A stretch of DNA of 64,000 nt from Variovorax paradoxus (lineage in GTDB: Bacteria > Pseudomonadota > Gammaproteobacteria > Burkholderiales > Burkholderiaceae_C). The notes under the pieces are model-generated. The model did not search any database. It saw nothing but the letters and a program-made list of their open reading frames with translations, and was not told where the DNA came from. This document shows positions 59,276-64,000 of the stretch, in pieces (positions within the stretch are counted from its first letter, which is position 1; each line of letters opens with the position of its first letter). A program made the position numbers and the translations under genes. The stretch is taken from the NCBI RefSeq assembly GCF_024734665.1, contig NZ_CP102931.1, forward strand, positions 5,764,001 to 5,828,000, given 5' to 3'.

Positions 59276-59614
59276 ATGAGCACGACAGAGCCCCAGTTGA
59301 TCGCCCCGGCGCTTGCCGACGGCGGCCTCGCCGCCATGTTCACGGCACCGGGCGGTGCCCAGGCCTTTGCCGTACGCTGGCAGGGCGGCGTGCACGGCTA
59401 TCTCAACCAATGCCCCCATGCAGGCGGGCCGCTTGATTTCGAAGGCCAGGTGCTGGAAAGTTCAGGCCGCTTCCTGATGTGCGCGCGGCACGGCGCTATC
59501 TTCGAGCCCGACACCGGCAAGTGCGTCGGCGGCCCCTGCCGCGGCGCACGGCTCACGCCGCTGGCGGTGCACGAGAAAGCGGACGGCAGCGTATGGTTCG
59601 GCCAGGCCGAATGA
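59276..59614 (+). CDS. Rieske [2Fe-2S] domain protein
   Basis: 112 residues, one Rieske domain with both ligand pairs: C-P-H-A-G-G-P-L and C-A-R-H-G-A. The reduced spacing and short length resemble small Rieske ferredoxins that pass electrons to an oxygenase or reductase. The partner is not visible; the gene at 59646 is a lipoprotein. The ATG at 59276 is divergent from AllA, so the two share a 54-bp promoter region. Confidence 0.88.
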   Translation: MSTTEPQLIAPALADGGLAAMFTAPGGAQAFAVRWQGGVHGYLNQCPHAGGPLDFEGQVLESSGRFLMCARHGAIFEPDTGKCVGGPCRGARLTPLAVHEKADGSVWFGQAE

Positions 59615-59645
59615 AGACGAAGACAACCCTCCAGGAGAAAAAGAT

Positions 59646-60236
59646 ATGCGCAGCAACAACAGGCTTCACCCCCTCACCCTGTCGGTCACGGCCCTCGCCT
59701 TCGCCGGCCTCATGGCGGGCTGCACCGGCATGTCGCCCGGCAACGGCAAGGCCTTCACGGGCATGAAGGTCACATCCAGCGCCTTCGGCGACAACGGCGT
59801 CATTCCGGCGGACTACGCCGGCGCGGGCGACTGCGGCGGCAAGAACGTCTCGCTGCCCGTGGCGTGGAGCAACCTGCCGGCCAAGACCAAGTCGGTCGCC
59901 GTGCTGGTGTTCGACCCCGACGGCGCGGCCGGCCTCGGCGTGTCGCACTGGGTGGCGTACAACATCGCGGCCGAGCGCGGCGAGCTCAAGGCGGGCGAAG
60001 GCCAGGCGGGCTCGAACTTCAACTTCACGATGGGCCCGAACGTGGCCGGTGCGCCTGCCTATCGCGGCATGTGCCCCCCGGTGGGCGACCGGCCGCACCA
60101 CTACGTGATGACCGTGGTCGCCACCGACTTCGCGCCGGGCAGCCTGCCGGCAGGCCTTGCGCGCGACGCTCTGCTGGCCGCGCTCAAGGGCCACGCATTG
60201 GGCGGGCAGAGCGTGGTGGGCCTCTACAGCCGCTGA
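59646..60236 (+). CDS. YbhB/YbcL (PEBP)-family lipoprotein
   Basis: 196 residues. The signal peptide ends in L-M-A-G-C (lipobox), then a phosphatidylethanolamine-binding-protein-like fold: N-L-P-A-K-T-K-S-V-A-V-L-V-F-D-P-D (the D-P-D motif), V-S-H-W-V-A-Y-N-I, and P-P-V-G-D-R-P-H-H-Y (the G-x-x-x-H-H-Y signature). These proteins are anchored in the membrane and face the periplasm; ligand unknown. Confidence 0.9.
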   Translation: MRSNNRLHPLTLSVTALAFAGLMAGCTGMSPGNGKAFTGMKVTSSAFGDNGVIPADYAGAGDCGGKNVSLPVAWSNLPAKTKSVAVLVFDPDGAAGLGVSHWVAYNIAAERGELKAGEGQAGSNFNFTMGPNVAGAPAYRGMCPPVGDRPHHYVMTVVATDFAPGSLPAGLARDALLAALKGHALGGQSVVGLYSR

Positions 60237-60292
60237 ATGCAGCGGGTGCGCGCGTAATAATTAAGACTTCAGTTCGCCGGCATTCGTCAGCC

Positions 60293-61825
60293 ATGGCTGC
60301 AGCCGCTTCTTCGAAAGCTTCATCGATGGCCCAGCCCGCTGCCGCGTCCTCCCCCTCTTCGGCCCCACCGTCCATCGGCGACCTCGACGCCATGTTCGAC
60401 CTGGCGCCCGTCTCGCTCTGGATCGAAGACTACGGCGACCTCAAGCGCAAGCTCGACGGCTGGCGCGCCGAGGGCGTGACCAACCTGGTGGCGCACCTGC
60501 ACGCAGACCCGCAGCGCGTGAGCGACTGCATGGCGCTGCTGAAGGTGCTGCGGGTCAACCAGCACACGCTGAAACTCTTTGCCGCCGACAGCCAGGAAAC
60601 CCTGCTGGGCGCGCTCGACCGCGTGTTCCGCGGCGACATGTCGGCCACCGTGGTGCACGAGCTCGACCAGCTGTGGCACGGCCAGCTCACCTTCGAGAGC
60701 GAGACCGTCAACTACGCGCTCGATGGCCGGCGGCTCGACGTGCGCGTGCGCGCCCGCGTGCTGCCCGGATACGAAGACAGCTGGAGCCGCGTGCTGGTTT
60801 CGCTCGACGACGTTACCGAGCGCGTGGCCGCGCAGCGCCTGCGCGACGAGAGCGCCATGTACGCGCGCAGCCTGTTCGACCGCTCGCCCGTGTCGCTGTG
60901 GGTGGAAGACTTCAGCGCGGTGCGCTCGCTGCTCGAGAGCATCCGTGCGCGCGGCATCACCGACTTCGCCACCTTCATCAAGGTGCACCCCGACTTCGTC
61001 GCGCGCTGCATGCAGGAGATCCGCGTCATCGACGTGAACCACGAAACGCTGCGCATGTTCGGCGCGCCCGACCTGCCCACGCTGCTGGGCAGCATCTCGC
61101 GCATCTTCCGCGACGAGATGCGCGAATCGTTCGCCGAGCAGTTGCAAGACCTGTGGAACGGCAAGACCGTGCAGCATCGCGAGGTGCTCAACTACTCGCT
61201 GTCGGGCGAGGTGCTGAACATCCACATGCAGTTCGCGGTGCAGGAAGACCGGCAGGGCACCTGGGACCTGGTGCTGGTGTCGCTGGTCGACATCACTGCG
61301 CGCAAGAAGGCCGAGGCCTATCTGGAGTACCTCGGCAAGCACGACGTGCTCACGCAGCTGTGCAACCGCACCTACTACAGCGAAGAGCTCAACCGCCTGT
61401 CGCGCAAGGGCCCGTGGCCGGTGTCGATCGTGGCCATCGACCTCAACGGCCTGAAGCAGATCAACGACCAGGAAGGCCACGCCGCCGGCGACTCGCTGCT
61501 GCGCCGCATGGGCGAGGTGCTCGACAAGGCCGTCGACCCGCCGGCCTGGCCCGCGCGCATCGGCGGCGACGAATTCGCGGTGCTGCTGCCGATGACCGAC
61601 GAGCGCGGCGCCGAGGCAATGCGCGAGCGCATCCTCACGCTGCTCGAAATGAACAACCAGTTCCACGCGGGGCAAAGCGGCCACGCCTTGAGCCTGGCCA
61701 TCGGGCTCGCAACCTGCCATGGAGACGAGTCGCTGGAGGTTGCGTTGCAGCGTGCGGACCGGGCGATGTATGTGGACAAGGCGCGGCACTACGAGAGCGC
61801 GGAGAGACACCAGCGGCACGCGTGA
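60293..61825 (+). CDS. Diguanylate cyclase with two tandem PAS-like sensor domains
   Basis: 510 residues, cytosolic. After a disordered Ala/Ser N-terminus (about 1-28), two sensor domains of the same type follow, at about 30-190 and 195-335. Each starts with F-D-x-x-P-V-S-L-W-x-E-D and has L-L-G-x-x-x-R-I-F-R-D-E-M or D-R-V-F-R-G-D-M, so they are duplicates. The GGDEF domain (about 345-505) has the intact signature I-G-G-D-E-F, so it should make cyclic di-GMP; the R-x-x-D inhibitory site is not evident. The ATG at 60293 fits the first sensor's start. Ligand unknown. Confidence 0.88.
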   Translation: MAAAASSKASSMAQPAAASSPSSAPPSIGDLDAMFDLAPVSLWIEDYGDLKRKLDGWRAEGVTNLVAHLHADPQRVSDCMALLKVLRVNQHTLKLFAADSQETLLGALDRVFRGDMSATVVHELDQLWHGQLTFESETVNYALDGRRLDVRVRARVLPGYEDSWSRVLVSLDDVTERVAAQRLRDESAMYARSLFDRSPVSLWVEDFSAVRSLLESIRARGITDFATFIKVHPDFVARCMQEIRVIDVNHETLRMFGAPDLPTLLGSISRIFRDEMRESFAEQLQDLWNGKTVQHREVLNYSLSGEVLNIHMQFAVQEDRQGTWDLVLVSLVDITARKKAEAYLEYLGKHDVLTQLCNRTYYSEELNRLSRKGPWPVSIVAIDLNGLKQINDQEGHAAGDSLLRRMGEVLDKAVDPPAWPARIGGDEFAVLLPMTDERGAEAMRERILTLLEMNNQFHAGQSGHALSLAIGLATCHGDESLEVALQRADRAMYVDKARHYESAERHQRHA

Positions 61826-61862
61826 CCTCCCCGGGCACGATGCGAGTGCCGGCGCCTCCAGT

Positions 61863-62762
61863 TCACTCCGGCACCGGCACCCGAACCCGCTCCAGAATGA
61901 AATCGATGAACGTGCGGATCGCCCGCGTGTGCTGGCGGTTCGGCATGTAGAGCATGAACATCTGCGTGCCGAAGATGCTCAGGCGCCAGTCGTCGAGCGT
62001 GGTCACGACGTCGCCTTTGCGCACGTCTTCCTGCACCACGTAGTCGGGCACGAGACCGATGCCCAGCCCCGCGAGGATGGCCTGGCGCAGGAACAGGAAG
62101 TTTTCCGAGATCAGCGTCGGCTCCAGGATCACTTCGCGCCGCGTCTCACCTTGGTAGGCCGACACGCGCAGTTGCCGCCCGATGACGGCAGCGGTGACCA
62201 CGGGTGCGCCCTGCAGCGCGTCTAGCTGCACCGGCAGCGGGTTCTTCGCCGCGTAGTCGGTTGAAGCACACGCCACATAGCGCACCGGCCCCATCTCGCG
62301 CGCCACCAGGTTCTGCGGCGGCTCGGGAATCACGCGTATCGCGATGTCGACTTCGTCGCGCAGCAGGTCCTCGATGCGGTTCTCGAACACCACGTCGAGC
62401 ACGATGCCGGGGTACTGGCGCTTGAAGTCGATCAGCCAGTCGGCCATCACGAGCTGGCCGTAGCCGCTGGGCACGCTCAGGCGCACGCGGCCCTGCAGGC
62501 CCTGCCCCAGCGTCGTTACCGATTCGCGCGCCGCCAGCAGTTCGCCCTGGATGGCAACGCCGTGCTGGTAAAGCCGCAGGCCGATTTCGGTCGGCTCGGC
62601 GCGCCGGGTGGTGCGCCGCACCAGCTGCGCGCCGACTGAGCGCTCCAACTGGTTCAGGTGGTAGCTGACGTTGGCGCGGCTCATCTTGAGCCGGCGGGCA
62701 GCAGCACTCAGGTTGCCGGCGTCAAGAATTTCCACCAACAAAGTGAGCGACTGGAGGTCCAT
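61863..62762 (-). CDS. LysR-family regulator divergent from the FadB-like gene
   Basis: 299 residues. The HTH at about 1-60 has L-Q-S-L-T-L-L-V-E-I-L-D-A-G-N-L-S-A-A-A-R-R-L and S-R-A-N-V-S-Y-H-L-N-Q-L-E-R-S-V-G. The effector domain starts at about 90 (L-R-V-R-L-S-V-P-S-G). The ATG is at 62762. The TGTCAAA sites just upstream are probably its operators, controlling both itself and the fatty-acid oxidation gene. The effector may be an acyl-CoA or fatty acid (inference from the neighbour). Confidence 0.9.
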   Translation of the reverse strand: MDLQSLTLLVEILDAGNLSAAARRLKMSRANVSYHLNQLERSVGAQLVRRTTRRAEPTEIGLRLYQHGVAIQGELLAARESVTTLGQGLQGRVRLSVPSGYGQLVMADWLIDFKRQYPGIVLDVVFENRIEDLLRDEVDIAIRVIPEPPQNLVAREMGPVRYVACASTDYAAKNPLPVQLDALQGAPVVTAAVIGRQLRVSAYQGETRREVILEPTLISENFLFLRQAILAGLGIGLVPDYVVQEDVRKGDVVTTLDDWRLSIFGTQMFMLYMPNRQHTRAIRTFIDFILERVRVPVPE

Positions 62763-62772
62763 GGGCCGATTG

Positions 62773-62820
62773 TGTCAAAAATTCTTTGACAGTCTGTCAA
62801 CCGCCTATGCAATTGTCAAA
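62773..62820. promoter_or_regulatory. LysR-type operator sites upstream of lysR and the FadB-like gene
   Basis: TGTCAAA-AATTC-TTTGACA (62773-62791) is a perfect 7-bp dyad. Further half-sites TGTCAA (62795-62800) and TTGTCAAA (62813-62820) follow in direct orientation, giving three or four half-sites in 48 bp. Confidence 0.65.
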
Positions 62821-62906
62821 GCGGCGCAGCGGGCAAAGAATGCTGGGTTCACCCCCAGAGCCTCGAACCTCAGCACGGTTCGCAACGCAAAGAGACAAGC
62901 AAGCAC

Positions 62907-64000
62907 ATGGCCACCACAACTCCCAGCCCTTCCACGTCCAACGGTCCCGTCACCTTCCAGCGTCGAGGCGACGTGTTCGTGGTGACCATCGACAACCCGC
63001 CCGTCAATGCCCTGGGCGTGGATGTGCGCCGCGGCCTCGTGGCCGCCATCGACGCCGCGGAGGCCGACAGCGGCGCCAAGGCGGTGCTGATCGTCGGCGC
63101 GGGCCGCAACTTCATCGCGGGCGCGGACATTCGCGAGTTCGGCAAGACGCCGCAGCCGCCGTCGCTGCCCGAGGTCTGCCTGAAGATCGAGAACTGCTCC
63201 AAGCCGGTTGTCGCCGCCATCCACGGCGCCGCACTGGGTGGCGGGCTCGAAGTGGCGCTGTCGGCGCACTACCGCCTCGCCTCGCCTACCGCGAAGCTGG
63301 GCCTGCCTGAAGTGGCACTGGGCCTCTTGCCCGGCTCGGGCGGCACGCAGCGTGCGCCGCGCCTCATCGGCGTGAAGCCCGCGCTCGAACTGATGCTCAG
63401 CGGCCGCCATGCGGGCGCGAAGGAAGCGCTGCCGCTCGGCCTCGTCGACCGCCTCGGCACCGATGCCGACGCGCTGGCCGAAGGCCTCGCCTACGCGCAA
63501 GAGCTGGTCGCAGCCAAGGCCCCGGTGCGCCGCACGCGCGAAGCCGGCGCATTGGCCGACAAGGAAGCCAGCCGCGCAGCCCTCGAAGCCGCGCGCGCCG
63601 ACACCGCGAAGAAGAGCCGCGGCCTGTTCTCGCCGATGAAGATCATCGAAGCCGTCGAAGGCGCGCTCACGCTGCCCTTCGACGAAGGCATGGCGCTGGA
63701 GCGCAAGCTGTTCCTGCAGTGCATCGACAGCCCGCAGCGCGCCGGCCTGATCCACGCCTTCTTCGCCGAACGTGAAGTGCTGAAGGCGCCCGAGACCAAG
63801 AGCGCGAAGCCGCGCGCGCTGGAGTCGGCCGGCATCATCGGCGGCGGCACCATGGGTGCGGGCATTGCGGTGGCGATGCTCGACGCCGGCATGCCCGTGA
63901 CCATGATCGAGCGCGACGACACCCAGCTCGCGCGCGGCCGCGCCAACGTGGAGAAGGTGTACGACAGCCTCATCGCCAAGGGCCGCATGACGCCTGAGGC
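62907..64000 (+). CDS. FadB-like 3-hydroxyacyl-CoA dehydrogenase/enoyl-CoA hydratase, partial
   Basis: The reading frame runs from the ATG at 62907 off the right edge (364 codons seen). Residues about 15-230 are an enoyl-CoA hydratase/isomerase domain: D-N-P-P-V-N-A-L, G-A-G-R-N-F-I-A-G-A-D-I and G-L-P-E-V-A-L-G-L-L-P-G-S-G-G-T-Q-R (oxyanion and catalytic Glu region). Residues from about 305 begin the NAD-binding domain (I-I-G-G-G-T-M-G-A-G-I-A-V-A-M-L-D-A-G). It carries two steps of fatty-acid beta-oxidation. The order hydratase then dehydrogenase is that of FadB/FadJ-like proteins. It is divergent from the LysR gene. Confidence 0.93.
   Translation, partial: MATTTPSPSTSNGPVTFQRRGDVFVVTIDNPPVNALGVDVRRGLVAAIDAAEADSGAKAVLIVGAGRNFIAGADIREFGKTPQPPSLPEVCLKIENCSKPVVAAIHGAALGGGLEVALSAHYRLASPTAKLGLPEVALGLLPGSGGTQRAPRLIGVKPALELMLSGRHAGAKEALPLGLVDRLGTDADALAEGLAYAQELVAAKAPVRRTREAGALADKEASRAALEAARADTAKKSRGLFSPMKIIEAVEGALTLPFDEGMALERKLFLQCIDSPQRAGLIHAFFAEREVLKAPETKSAKPRALESAGIIGGGTMGAGIAVAMLDAGMPVTMIERDDTQLARGRANVEKVYDSLIAKGRMTPE

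Noticed and set aside
1..64000. tRNA genes, CRISPR arrays, insertion sequences, integrases, replication origin
   Set aside because: None was recognised on either strand. Mobility of the AT-rich block and the effector region is inferred from composition and content only.

Overview
The window looks like a chromosomal segment of a high-GC betaproteobacterium of the Comamonadaceae, most like Variovorax. This is inferred from gene families and order (a Bug-type periplasmic binding protein, many LysR regulators, an RskA-type ECF sigma/anti-sigma pair, a Nudix-MBL fusion, ProQ next to HtpX, a codB-less cytosine-deaminase-type operon). It was not tested by a database search. Almost all of it is dense, GC-rich housekeeping and catabolic sequence. 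The clear exceptions are about 6.9-10.5 kb and 15.1-17.3 kb, where base composition or gene content points to acquired DNA, and a lectin/lipase block at 19.5-22.1 kb.

Layout. 1-6.7 kb: a cut isomerase gene, an MFS exporter with a LysR regulator, a secreted alpha/beta hydrolase, and an ECF sigma factor, its membrane anti-sigma factor and a DUF3455 lipoprotein in one operon. 6.9-10.5 kb: a probable type VI secretion effector (PAAR-like domain plus M35/aspzincin metallopeptidase). It is surrounded by four small, mutually related periplasmic proteins with a degenerate OmpA-like fold, and is followed by a small membrane protein. 10.5-14.4 kb: an MFS drug exporter with a divergent LysR gene, a monooxygenase-like ABM protein and an AraC regulator. 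14.4-17.2 kb: a 108-residue unknown protein behind an unusual structured leader with a terminator, a DUF1508 protein, and a three-gene toxin-antitoxin-chaperone (TAC) module with a SecB-like chaperone. 17.4-22.1 kb: an MFS exporter, the aldo-keto reductase DkgB, then a ricin-B-like lectin, a patatin phospholipase, a small unknown protein and a relative of the 10.1-kb membrane protein.

22.2-27.8 kb: a five-gene operon for uptake and deamination of a pyrimidine-like or related heterocycle, with a divergent GntR regulator and two matching operator palindromes. 27.9-33.0 kb: a DMT exporter, a Bug-type binding protein, a Nudix-MBL fusion overlapping a degenerate pseudouridine-synthase-like S4 protein, and a lipoprotein. 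33.0-39.5 kb: a six-gene AaeAB-like efflux operon (MarR, FUSC pump, DUF1656, HlyD adaptor, outer-membrane factor, Bcr/CflA-type MFS). Its last gene is interrupted by an in-frame stop. 39.6-48.7 kb: RNase P RNA, cysK, an FAD oxidoreductase, a queuosine-precursor transporter, a flavin reductase, a ProQ/FinO protein, htpX with a sigma-32-like promoter, DUF3025, a NYN/OST-HTH protein and pyrC.

48.8-64 kb: a peptidoglycan-binding cysteine peptidase. Next comes a LysR-led catabolic cluster with a CnbZ-like deaminase, a complete oligopeptide-type ABC importer and an amidase, with an inverted pair of about 65-bp repeats inside the operon. Then an AllA-like lyase, a Rieske protein, a YbhB lipoprotein, a diguanylate cyclase with duplicated sensor domains, and a LysR regulator divergent from a FadB-like fatty-acid oxidation gene that runs off the right edge. 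No tRNA, CRISPR array, integrase or insertion sequence was recognised.
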